From the NCBI GenBank assembly GCA_019347795.1, contig JAHWKS010000078.1:1-11199 (forward strand): a DNA stretch of 11,199 nt. Reading direction: 5' to 3'. The notes under the pieces are model-generated. The model saw nothing but the letters and a program-made list of their open reading frames with translations, was not told the DNA's origin and made no database searches. Made by a program: the position numbers and the translations under genes. The stretch comes from Planctomycetota bacterium (lineage in GTDB: Bacteria; Planctomycetota; Planctomycetia; Pirellulales; Pirellulaceae). Of this stretch, positions 1 to 5,521 are shown piece after piece. How positions within the stretch are numbered: position 1 is the first letter of the stretch; the number at the start of each line of letters is the position of its first letter.

Positions 1-872
1 GCCCCGGATCGGAGAAACTCCCGGCACCGCTCCCGTGCAGCTTGGACGATCTGGCCCTGATCGTCGGTTGGCTCGACGCCGAGTTCTTCCCGCATGATGT
101 CCAGAGAGACGACGGGAAGTTCGCTCCGGTTCTGCCCCAGCCAGCGATCCTTGCCGCTGCCCGGCAGACCGGACATGACGGTCACTTCGCAGGAGAAATC
201 CTCGTGGGGGACGTAATGCAGATTCGGCTCACGCTGCCGAAAAACCGTGAACCGGGCATGGTCCGTAGCGAACGGGTATGGTCGATCGAAGCACCCCGCT
301 TCTTCGGCCGCCAGTTTCCAGAAGTGCAGGTTCTCCTCGGGCCGGGTCATGGAGTCCGTGTCCCGGCCGCGGGTATCCGCGAGAGCGAACAAGTACAAAA
401 GGCGATTGCTGACCAGCCACGACAGACGGACGACCTCGCGAGTCGGCTCGTCCCTTTCGAGCAGAAAAGCTGGGCGACCGTGGTAGCGAACCAGCCGGGC
501 GATCTCTTCACGGGTCACCAGACTGCAGCCGACGTCTCGCAGGACGGCGCGGGCGACATGTTCTCCCTTCACCGCGTGCTTGGGAGACGTTACGCGTCCG
601 GTTTCCGGATCCACCTGGGTCGTCAGCGGCTTGGCGACGTCGTGAAACAGCGCCGTAAAGATCAAAACCGTCTGCTCGTGCGGGTTGAGAGACGACCAGT
701 CTTCAAGCTCGACCAACTGCCGCAGCACCAGCTGAGTGTGCGTCCAGACATCGCCTTCGGAATGCCACTCGGGATCCTGCGCGCAGTTCACCATCGCATG
801 ACACCATGGCTGGCCCTCGGCCCATGCGATAGTGTCATCCAGCGAGGCCTGTTTGAGCTTTTCCCAGTTCAC
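1..872 (-). CDS. HD-Pnk-like RNA end-healing protein: HD phosphoesterase + 5'-OH polynucleotide kinase (partial, C-terminus off window)
   Basis: This reading frame starts at a GTG (872-870) and stays open for 290 codons to the window edge, so the C-terminal end is missing. The N-terminal half is an HD-superfamily domain: His45, the His77-Asp78 pair (ALFHDVAKP), His99, His105, His131 and Asp166 fit metal ligands. The C-terminal half begins a P-loop kinase: Walker A GLPGSGK at residues 235-241, then SLDIMRE with Asp258 and Arg261 placed like the catalytic Asp-x-x-Arg of T4 Pnkp. This order matches Runella slithyformis HD-Pnk, in which the HD domain removes 2',3'-cyclic or 2'-phosphates and the kinase phosphorylates 5'-OH ends. 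The GTG overlaps the stop of the RNA ligase by 4 nt (GTGA), so the two are probably translationally coupled and prepare and seal broken RNA. The function is inferred from family and context; the lid and the rest of the kinase domain cannot be seen. Confidence 0.85.
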   Translation of the reverse strand, partial: MNWEKLKQASLDDTIAWAEGQPWCHAMVNCAQDPEWHSEGDVWTHTQLVLRQLVELEDWSSLNPHEQTVLIFTALFHDVAKPLTTQVDPETGRVTSPKHAVKGEHVARAVLRDVGCSLVTREEIARLVRYHGRPAFLLERDEPTREVVRLSWLVSNRLLYLFALADTRGRDTDSMTRPEENLHFWKLAAEEAGCFDRPYPFATDHARFTVFRQREPNLHYVPHEDFSCEVTVMSGLPGSGKDRWLGQNRSELPVVSLDIMREELGVEPTDDQGQIVQAARERCREFLRSG

Positions 873-1606
873 GACCAGATGTTCGCACCTTCGGCGAGCT
901 GATTCGGGACCATCGACTGATGCTGCCAATGGACGCTCTGTTTGATCTTCTCAACGAACTCGGGACGGACGCACTTGGCTCGCCCGGTGACGATTCCCTC
1001 GTCCTCCCTTCGCAGGTAGAGACCTTCCATGAGGTTGTCGGTTCGTTTCGTGGCCGGATTCTCGAACCGGCTGGCGAACCGGGACGGGCCGATCAAGTCT
1101 TCCAGGCCGCTGCGGCTGATCGGGCCCGTGTGGAGGACCGGCACGGTCTGGATTGTTCCTTCGATCAGAGCGATCCGCTGCTTCAGATCGAGAAATGCCT
1201 CCTGTTGCTTGTCGTAGATGTCGAACTCGAAGAAGTAATGGGGCAGGCGGCGATAGAAGATCGTGTGACGGGCGTAGAGCCATTCGCCGAACAGAATGAA
1301 CCGGTTTTCCAGCCGCCCCTCCAGCGCAACGCGCTTCACCGCTGCCCACTGCTTGAACAGATCGTACTGCGGGTGCATTCCCTCCGTTACGAGGTGTCCC
1401 CGGCATTGGAGCACCATCTCTCCGGCTTCGGAGAAATGAATGCCGACGTTCGTGCCATCGAGCTTTTCCTCGACGATCAGCGAGTCGTCGGCGATGAACG
1501 CCTGAGATTCCGCCTCACCGAGATGCTTATCGTCGTCAGTTCCCTTGGAGCCGAACAGATGGGGCGTCCGGGGGTACTTTACGAACTCTCCATGTGAAGC
1601 GCCCAT
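869..1606 (-). CDS. RNA ligase, Rnl2-like family (ATP-dependent, end sealing)
   Basis: The product is a 245-residue nucleotidyltransferase with the ordered ligase motifs. Motif I is EEKLDGTN with Lys48 as the AMP-accepting lysine. The later motifs are an Arg near residue 69 (QCRGH), motif III FGEW at 106-109, the IIIa-like FFEFDIYD at 125-132, motif IV EGLYLR at 194-199, and motif V around Lys211 (KCVRPEF). The length fits a minimal Rnl2-type ligase with little or no C-terminal extension. I chose ATG 1606 because GGGAGGGA lies just upstream and the homology-like N-terminus ([16 protein letters not shown]) begins directly after it. An in-frame extension to 1810 is low-complexity and looks non-coding. 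The gene heads the cassette with the HD-Pnk gene, which overlaps its stop. It probably seals 3'-OH/5'-phosphate RNA ends made by HD-Pnk. A DNA-nick role is not excluded from sequence alone. Confidence 0.88.
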   Translation of the reverse strand: MGASHGEFVKYPRTPHLFGSKGTDDDKHLGEAESQAFIADDSLIVEEKLDGTNVGIHFSEAGEMVLQCRGHLVTEGMHPQYDLFKQWAAVKRVALEGRLENRFILFGEWLYARHTIFYRRLPHYFFEFDIYDKQQEAFLDLKQRIALIEGTIQTVPVLHTGPISRSGLEDLIGPSRFASRFENPATKRTDNLMEGLYLRREDEGIVTGRAKCVRPEFVEKIKQSVHWQHQSMVPNQLAEGANIWS

Positions 1607-1858
1607 TGTATGGTCCCTCCCACCGGCGGCTGAACGGAGAGTTGACAGCCGCGTTCCCCCACGACTCCTGACGCGCCGCGCTTCGCCAGGTTCAGGTCGA
1701 TTGTACGAAAAGAGTGCAGACCCGGAAAAAATGTTCGGCCTCGCCAGAAGTTCGAGGCGGAGGCGGTGGACGCCGGAGCGGGGCAACACACGCCGTTTTT
1801 CAGCGGCCACGGGCCTCAGCTTGAATTCCGAACCACAGACGGGCCGACCCCAGCCATT
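1607..1858. other. Non-coding stretch upstream of the RNA ligase
   Basis: This stretch separates the RNA ligase start from the decayed acetyltransferase. Apart from the ligase ribosome-binding site and a weak -10 candidate near 1700, I see no gene, repeat or stable hairpin with a T-run. Open frames here on both strands are low-complexity Arg/Pro/Ser translations without family features. Confidence 0.5.
1700..1705 (-). promoter_or_regulatory. Possible -10 element for the RNA ligase/HD-Pnk operon
   Basis: On the minus strand TACAAT (5/6 to TATAAT) lies about 94 nt upstream of the ligase ATG. The -35 region at the expected spacing (TTCCGG) is poor, so this is only a candidate. Confidence 0.25.
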
Positions 1859-2188
1859 TCAAAAGCCGTTTCCGAACGGTGGCGGATATTCGACCCGCCC
1901 CTGAACGCCGCCAGCGCACCGGGTACAAGCTCCAGCGCCATCCAGGCGTCACCGCCGCCGAACGGCGACGCCAACGGCCGGGCAAGACCGGCAGAGAATC
2001 CAAACCGCCTGTAATACTCAGGGTGGCCGAGGACGACCATCGATCCTATGACCCCGTTCCCGGCACGCCTGAAGTCCCGCTTTGACCAGGTGGCTCCCGA
2101 TTCCTTGCCGCTGGCGGCCGAGCAAAACTGCCAATGGTGCGAGGGAAACCGCATCAACGATTCCAGCTTCCGTGATGATGGGAAGCGA
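1859..2188 (-). pseudogene. Decayed GNAT N-acetyltransferase (5'-truncated, two frameshifts)
   Basis: Pieces of a GNAT acetyltransferase are spread over three frames in the right order. The first (from about 2188) carries LPIITEAGIVDAVSLAPLAV and then RQRQGIGSHLV, the acetyl-CoA-binding Q/RxxGxG/A segment. The frame breaks around 2036-2044, where one extra base must be ignored to continue into VVLGHPEYYRRFGFS and MALELVPGAL. A second break lies at the run of C at 1898-1901, which appears one base short. The third frame then gives RVEYPPPFGNGF and a stop at 1859-1861, a normal C-terminus for this subfamily. About 110 residues remain of a usual 165-175. The N-terminal strands and helices are absent because the homology ends where the TPR ORF begins. 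Two frameshifts plus a truncation argue for real decay rather than a single sequencing error. Confidence 0.8.
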
Positions 2189-2477
2189 CGAGGCGCTCAA
2201 AGCCCTGAGCACGGGCGTGATCTTCGCGGAGATGAACTTCCTGGAGAAGGCCCGCGAGCATATCCTTCAGGCGCTGGAGCTGGATCCGATCGTGCTGGAG
2301 CGTGCGCCCGCCCCCGACGAGTGTTGGCTGTACTACGCCAAGGCGTTCGCGGAGACGGACCCGGAGCGGGCGATCGCTGCGTTTCAGCGGTCCGCCTCGC
2401 TCAATCCCGCGACGGCGTACCGAGTGGACCAGGCGTGGCGTCTGGCGGATTTGCTCAAGGAGCGGGGACTCGGCTAA
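2175..2477 (+). CDS. Small TPR-repeat protein, possibly a gene remnant
   Basis: The frame encodes about 100 residues with two tetratricopeptide-like helix pairs. The first ends in the canonical ALELDP after FLEKAREHILQ. The second runs from WLYYAKAF to AIAAFQRSASLNP. A closing helix (AWRLADLLKERG) caps them. TPRs are protein-protein interaction scaffolds, and no catalytic domain or signal peptide is visible. The start is uncertain: ATG codons at 2175 and 2178 and a GTG at 2172 are adjacent, none with a convincing Shine-Dalgarno sequence. The DNA immediately upstream is the truncated, oppositely oriented GNAT gene, so this ORF sits on a recombination junction. It may be a small intact gene or the C-terminal remains of a longer TPR protein. 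I cannot assign a partner or pathway. Confidence 0.5.
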   Translation: MMGSDEALKALSTGVIFAEMNFLEKAREHILQALELDPIVLERAPAPDECWLYYAKAFAETDPERAIAAFQRSASLNPATAYRVDQAWRLADLLKERGLG

Positions 2478-2833
2478 GCCGGATGGCGCTGCCGGTCCGG
2501 TGCTCCCTCGCCGCGCGGCGAAGCCGTCCGGCAGTTCCCCTTCTTGGCTTCGCCTTGAACCAGCTTGGCGGTCGCACCTGCGGTCAGACTGCCGCGCCAG
2601 AAATGTTGTCCCGTACCGCAAAAGGAGGCCTTTGGCAGCTGCCGCATTCGCGCAGCCCAAGGGCTTGCCGGGAGACATCCTACCGCGTCGCCGTGCGAGC
2701 GAATGCAGCTGATTGCGATCTCACAACGGCGACATCCCCCTTGGGGCTGCTCAATGATACCGTACCGTTTTGCGCCGCTGTCCCCAGCTGACATGCCTAC
2801 CAAACCCTGAAAAAAGCAGCCAGATCCGAGCGG
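2478..2833. other. Gene-free stretch before the tRNA remnant
   Basis: About 350 bp without a supportable gene on either strand. Overlapping open frames give Arg/Pro/Ser-rich translations without motifs. I see no inverted repeats of IS type and no terminator. It may be degraded element DNA between the TPR ORF and the tRNA fragment. Confidence 0.45.
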
Positions 2834-2861
2834 TTGCAATGGAGGTTTTTGGCGGTACAAT
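2834..2861 (+). promoter_or_regulatory. Sigma70-like promoter directed toward the tRNA remnant
   Basis: TTGCAA (2834-2839) and TACAAT (2856-2861) are separated by 16 nt, a good housekeeping match. Transcription would start near 2868 and run into the tRNA half and the truncated P450. Downstream, TTCGGGA occurs twice (2873-2879 and 2891-2897). No gene between promoter and tRNA half is visible. Confidence 0.4.
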
Positions 2862-2910
2862 CTTTGAAAACCTTCGGGAAATCAGGTGTTTTCGGGACTC
2901 CCCAATTCAA

Positions 2911-2953
2911 GCTCATAACCTCGAGGTCGCAGGTTCGAATCCTGTCCCCGCAA
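2911..2953 (+). repeat. 3' half of a CAT-anticodon tRNA (tRNA-Met-like), probable attachment-site remnant
   Basis: The sequence from the anticodon loop CTCATAA (2912-2918, anticodon CAT 2914-2916) to the acceptor end is tRNA-like. There is a variable-loop AGGTC-type segment, then a T arm: GCAGG 2929-2933, loop TTCGAAT 2934-2940, CCTGT 2941-2945. The 3' acceptor strand CCCCGCA (2946-2952) and discriminator A2953 follow. It closely resembles the 3' half of bacterial initiator tRNA, although the anticodon stem half (CCTCG) lacks the three G-C pairs typical of initiators. The 5' anticodon-stem strand pairs badly (TCAAG against CCTCG), and no D arm or TGCGGGG/CGCGGGG acceptor strand lies in the preceding DNA. 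It is therefore not a functional tRNA gene here. Fragments that begin in the anticodon loop and run to the 3' end are what tyrosine integrases leave at the distal end of an inserted element. No CCA is encoded. Confidence 0.75.
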
Positions 2954-2954
2954 C

Positions 2955-3569
2955 TTGATCGACGGGCAGTCCGTGCATCCGCGCGGCGGGCTGATGGCGG
3001 CCCTCATCGAAGCGGAGGAAGCCGGCGATCGACTTACCGAAGACGAGCTGGCGGCGATGGTCTTTCTGCTCCTGGCGGCGGGCCATGAAACGACGCTACA
3101 CCAGATCGCCCTCAGCGTGTTGACGCTCCTGGATCATCCGCAGCAACTTGCGGAGCTGACCGCCGACTGGCGCCTGGGGGACTCGGCGGCCCAGGAGCTG
3201 CTGCGATACGTTTCATTCGCCCAGGTCAGCAAGCCCCGCTACGCCCGCGAGGACACCGAGTTTCACGGGCAGCCGATCCGCCGCGGCGAGATGCTTTTCG
3301 CTTGCCTGGCCGCCGCCAACAGCGATCCCCGCGTCTTCGCAGATCCCGAGCGGCTGGACCTCCATCGGCAGCCGAACCGCCACCTCGCCTTCGGCGCCGG
3401 CATTCATGTCTGCCTCGGGGCCAAGCTCGCCCGCGTCGAGACGGCCATCGCTTTGGAGCGGCTCTTCACCCGCTTCCCCGACGTTCACCTGGCGGTGCCC
3501 CGCAGCGACCTCCGCTACTCCGTCCGTCCCGGCACGCGCGGCCTTCTGGAGCTGCCGGTCCGTTGGTAA
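2955..3569 (+). pseudogene. Cytochrome P450, C-terminal half only
   Basis: The open frame (TTG at 2955) gives 204 residues that are clearly the C-terminal half of a bacterial P450. The I-helix oxygen-binding motif is AGHETT at 42-47, and the K-helix ExxR is Glu81-Arg84 (ELLRY). The heme-binding loop is FGAGIHVCLG at 146-155 with Cys153 as the heme thiolate ligand, followed by AKLARVE. A full-length enzyme has about 400 residues. The helices that form much of the substrate pocket and the B-C region are missing, so a working monooxygenase is unlikely. Recognisable similarity starts around PRGGLMAAL, roughly 20 bp after the tRNA remnant, so the truncation coincides with that junction. No frameshift or stop interrupts the remaining part, which suggests recent loss or a tolerated remnant. 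Substrate cannot be guessed. Confidence 0.8.
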
Positions 3570-3640
3570 AATCGAGGCGGGATGATGGCATGACCTTTCG
3601 GCGGCCATTCTATCTTTACCAGTCTTCCAGGACCATCGCC

Positions 3641-3898
3641 GTGGATCTCGAGGGACTTCGCGAAGCGATCAACCGCGTCCCCTTCGAGCGGTTTACGATC
3701 AAACTTGCCGATGGAAGTTCCGTTTCTGTGAATCACCCCGAATATGTCGCCGTGGGTAAACGACGGGCCGTCGTCATTCAGGAAGACGATTCCGTCTGCT
3801 GGCTGGAGCCCCTGCTGGTGGTTTCTCTCGAGTGGCCGTCGCCCAAATCGAAGCGCGGCGGCAACGGCTCGTCCAAGCCGCGGCGCGACAAGTCGTGA
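3641..3898 (+). CDS. Small protein of unknown function, first of a tandem paralogous pair
   Basis: The product is about 85 residues: a compact core followed by a basic Lys/Arg/Ser tail. The core has PFERFTIKLADGSS, a conserved-looking His-Pro (NHPEYVAV), an RRAVVI strand, an acidic EDD, and EPLLVVSLEW. It resembles small planctomycete proteins whose core reads roughly PFxPFxIxLxDG then HPE/D; I know of no established function. I prefer GTG 3641 because AGGA lies 8 nt upstream and the resulting start (DLEGLREA) lines up with residue 1 of the next gene (DIAGVGEA). An in-frame ATG at 3590 would add 17 residues. No signal peptide or membrane segment is visible. About 33 of 64 core positions are identical to the downstream copy, 33 bp away. 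A small beta-rich regulatory or binding domain is my guess only. Confidence 0.65.
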   Translation: MDLEGLREAINRVPFERFTIKLADGSSVSVNHPEYVAVGKRRAVVIQEDDSVCWLEPLLVVSLEWPSPKSKRGGNGSSKPRRDKS

Positions 3899-3930
3899 CC
3901 GCGCGGAGTTACACTACGGGTGCTCATCGT

Positions 3931-4182
3931 ATGGACATAGCTGGAGTCGGCGAAGCGCTGCACACGCAGCCTTTTGAGCCATTCGTGATCCGGTTGGCCG
4001 ATGGCCGATCCCTGCCGGTCCCACACCCGGATTTTGTGGCGCTAACGCCGCGACGAGTCATCGTTGGCGCCGAAGACGATTCCTGGTCCATCGTCGAGCC
4101 CCTGTTGATCGTTTCGTTGGACAAGCTGTCCAGTGAAGGCAAGGCCGGCAACGGAAAGAAAAAACGCCGAGGCGGGTCTTGA
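3931..4182 (+). CDS. Small protein of unknown function, second of a tandem paralogous pair
   Basis: The product is 83 residues. It shares the architecture of the preceding gene: DIAGVGEALHTQPF, FVIRLADGRS, VPHPDFVALTPRRVIV, EDDSW, EPLLIVSLDK, then a Lys/Gly-rich basic tail (KKKRRGG). About half of the core residues are identical to the upstream copy, pointing to an old tandem duplication. ATG 3931 has no clear Shine-Dalgarno sequence; the 33-bp spacing suggests co-transcription with the first copy. Both proteins are cytosolic by appearance. The conserved LADG, HP, RR and EDD positions would be the ones to test if the family binds a ligand. No enzymatic motif is recognised. Confidence 0.7.
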   Translation: MDIAGVGEALHTQPFEPFVIRLADGRSLPVPHPDFVALTPRRVIVGAEDDSWSIVEPLLIVSLDKLSSEGKAGNGKKKRRGGS

Positions 4183-4244
4183 CCGTCGTCGCATTTTTGG
4201 GAGGCAGGGAATCCGATCGATCTCATCACTGACGCACTGACGCC

Positions 4245-4272
4245 TTGCACGCGGCGGCAGGGGCGTCATAAT
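4245..4272 (+). promoter_or_regulatory. Candidate sigma70 promoter of the aroF leader
   Basis: The -10 candidate CATAAT (4267-4272, 5/6 match) lies 16 nt after a weak -35 candidate TTGCAC (4245-4250). With normal -10 geometry, +1 falls at or within a base of A4279, the first base of the leader ORF's ATG. The promoter is inferred from sequence only. Confidence 0.45.
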
Positions 4273-4278
4273 GGGAAC

Positions 4279-4362
4279 ATGCATCGTCGTTCGCGATACG
4301 TCTGGTTCTCCTTTACGTTCCCCTGGTTTCCAGGGGCCGAGGGCGGTGCGGTTTCTCTTTGA
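4279..4362 (+). CDS. Aromatic-rich leader peptide upstream of aroF (putative attenuation leader)
   Basis: A 27-codon ORF (ATG 4279, TGA 4360-4362) sits between the small paralogous genes and aroF. Residues 7-17 read [11 protein letters not shown]: one Tyr, two Trp and four Phe in eleven positions, encoded by TAC, TGG, TTC, TTT, TTC, TGG and TTT between 4297 and 4329. Such clustering of exactly the end-product amino acids upstream of the first aromatic-pathway enzyme is the hallmark of a ribosome-stalling leader peptide, as in trp and pheA leaders of enterobacteria. The ORF overlaps a hairpin at 4320-4336 and precedes an intrinsic terminator at 4393-4425. No Shine-Dalgarno sequence is well placed: AGGGG 4259-4263 is 15 nt away. 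The promoter candidate instead places +1 on the ATG, so it may be translated as a leaderless mRNA. Translation and regulation are inferred. Confidence 0.7.
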   Translation: MHRRSRYVWFSFTFPWFPGAEGGAVSL

Positions 4363-4418
4363 ATGCGTGGATTCTGTCGGAGAAAATCACCGGCCCCGCG
4401 GCCCACCCGCCGCGGGGC
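4320..4418 (+). promoter_or_regulatory. Trp-type transcription attenuator of aroF (mutually exclusive hairpins)
   Basis: Four segments are visible. Segment 1, CCCCTGG (4320-4326), pairs with segment 2, CCAGGGG (4330-4336), around a TTT loop. The 3' part of segment 2, GGGGCCG (4333-4339), is a perfect reverse complement of CGGCCCC (4391-4397), the start of segment 3. Segment 3 (4393-4402) also forms the 10-bp terminator stem with segment 4 (4409-4418). Segment 1 lies inside codons Phe14, Pro15 and Trp16 of the leader. A ribosome stalled on the aromatic codons would mask segment 1, free segment 2 to pair with 3, and prevent termination. A ribosome that moves on lets 1:2 refold and the terminator form. 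The pairings are seen; the switching model is inferred. Confidence 0.65.
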
Positions 4419-4425
4419 TTTTTTT
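4393..4425 (+). terminator. Intrinsic terminator between leader peptide and aroF
   Basis: GCCCCGCGGC (4393-4402) and GCCGCGGGGC (4409-4418) form a perfect 10-bp stem with a 6-nt loop, followed immediately by seven T residues (4419-4425). It lies 65 nt upstream of the aroF start codon and 30 nt after the leader stop, so aroF needs readthrough if transcribed from the leader promoter. Confidence 0.85.
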
Positions 4426-4489
4426 ATGCTGGGATCGGCCGATGCTTGCGCCCCGCTTTCATCCCTCGTTCCGCAAGGAGTTGTTTTCG

Positions 4490-5503
4490 ATGATCGTCGT
4501 CATGGAAAAAGGCGCCACCGGTGAGCAGGTGGAGCACATGGTTCAACGCGTCGCCGGCTTGGGACTCAAGCCGCACGTGATCTACGGGACGGAGCGGACC
4601 GTGATCGCCGCCATCGGCGAGAAGCGGGAGCAAATGAAGGAGTCGCTGGAAAGCGGACCCGGCGTCTCGGCCGTGATGCCGATCCTGGCGCCGTACAAGA
4701 TCGCCAGCCGCGAGGTGAAGCCGGAGCCGTCGATGGTCGCCGCCCGGGACCTGCAGATCGGCGCCGGGCGGTTGGGAGTGATCGCCGGTCCGTGCAGCGT
4801 CGAGAGCGAGGAGCAGATCATCTCCTCCGCCCGGGCGGTGAAAGCCGCCGGCGGGGCGGGCTTGCGAGGCGGCGCTTTCAAGCCCCGCACCAGCCCCTAC
4901 AGCTTCCAGGGGATGAAGGAGGAGGGACTCAAGCTGCTGGCCGCCGCCCGCGAGGAAACCGGCCTGGCCGTGGTGACCGAGGTGATGGCGTGCGAAGACG
5001 TGGACCTGGTGGCGGGCTACGCCGACGTGCTCCAGGTCGGCGCCCGCAACATGCAGAACTACCGGCTGCTGGAGGCGGTGGGGAACGTCGACCGCCCCGT
5101 GCTCTTGAAGCGCGGCCCCAGCGCCACCATGGATGAGCTGCTCCTGGCGGCCGAGTACATCCTCAACGAGGGCAATCCCAACGTAATGCTCTGCGAGCGG
5201 GGCATACGCACCTTCGAGTCGCACACCCGCTTCACATTGCCGCTGGCGACAATCGCCTACCTGCACCGCAAGACGCACTTGCCCGTGGTGATCGACCCCA
5301 GCCACGGCACGGGACACGCCTACCTCGTCCCCGACATGGCCGCCGCCGCGGTGGCCGCCAAGGCCGACGGCCTGATCATCGAGATCCACCCCGACCCCGA
5401 AAGCGCCCTCAGCGACGGCTACCAATCCCTCAACTTCGACCAGTTCGCCGAAACCATGACCACCATCCGCCGCATCGCCGACGCAGTGGGGCTGGCGATG
5501 TGA
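4490..5503 (+). CDS. aroF: 3-deoxy-7-phosphoheptulonate (DAHP) synthase, type I-beta
   Basis: This cytosolic enzyme condenses phosphoenolpyruvate with erythrose 4-phosphate to DAHP, the first step of the shikimate pathway to Phe, Tyr, Trp and chorismate products. The 337 residues match the Thermotoga-type enzyme. Residues 1 to about 70 form a ferredoxin-like regulatory domain ([17 protein letters not shown] onward), known in this group to mediate allosteric feedback. The TIM barrel follows with AGPCSVES (metal-ligand Cys), [12 protein letters not shown] (substrate phosphates), [30 protein letters not shown] and EIHPDP (metal ligands). ATG 4490 is supported by AAGGAG 9 nt upstream and by the family N-terminus. 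An in-frame extension to 4271 would translate through the terminator and is rejected. The upstream leader and attenuator suggest expression control by aromatic amino acid supply in addition to allostery. The gene is convergent with the isomerase-like gene, 18 nt apart. Confidence 0.96.
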   Translation: MIVVMEKGATGEQVEHMVQRVAGLGLKPHVIYGTERTVIAAIGEKREQMKESLESGPGVSAVMPILAPYKIASREVKPEPSMVAARDLQIGAGRLGVIAGPCSVESEEQIISSARAVKAAGGAGLRGGAFKPRTSPYSFQGMKEEGLKLLAAAREETGLAVVTEVMACEDVDLVAGYADVLQVGARNMQNYRLLEAVGNVDRPVLLKRGPSATMDELLLAAEYILNEGNPNVMLCERGIRTFESHTRFTLPLATIAYLHRKTHLPVVIDPSHGTGHAYLVPDMAAAAVAAKADGLIIEIHPDPESALSDGYQSLNFDQFAETMTTIRRIADAVGLAM

Positions 5504-5521
5504 AGCTTGGAAGAAGGACGG

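Noticed and set aside
230..250. Apparent frameshift between the HD and kinase domains
   Set aside because: On recounting, the T-run on the minus strand has five bases and the frame continues without interruption from the HD domain into the kinase.
42..902. 286-residue plus-strand open frame
   Set aside because: It is the shadow of the HD-Pnk gene on the minus strand, which has clear HD and P-loop motifs; the plus-strand translation has no family features.
1607..1810. N-terminal extension of the RNA ligase to 1810
   Set aside because: The extra residues are low-complexity, and a good ribosome-binding site precedes ATG 1606 where family similarity starts.
2450..2480. GCGGGG near the TPR stop as a tRNA 5' acceptor strand
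   Set aside because: It lies in the TPR coding end and is not followed by D-arm sequence.
2600..2953. Group I intron interrupting a tRNA-Met anticodon loop
   Set aside because: It would explain a lone 3' exon, but I see no 5' tRNA half (no matching acceptor strand or D arm) and no group I core segments upstream.
2770..2958. Small ORF ending in EVAGSNPVPAT
   Set aside because: This is the well-known spurious translation of a tRNA T-arm/acceptor region.
4271..4489. In-frame extension of aroF to ATG 4271
   Set aside because: It would be translated through a 10-bp GC terminator with T7, and the family N-terminus and an AAGGAG site define ATG 4490.
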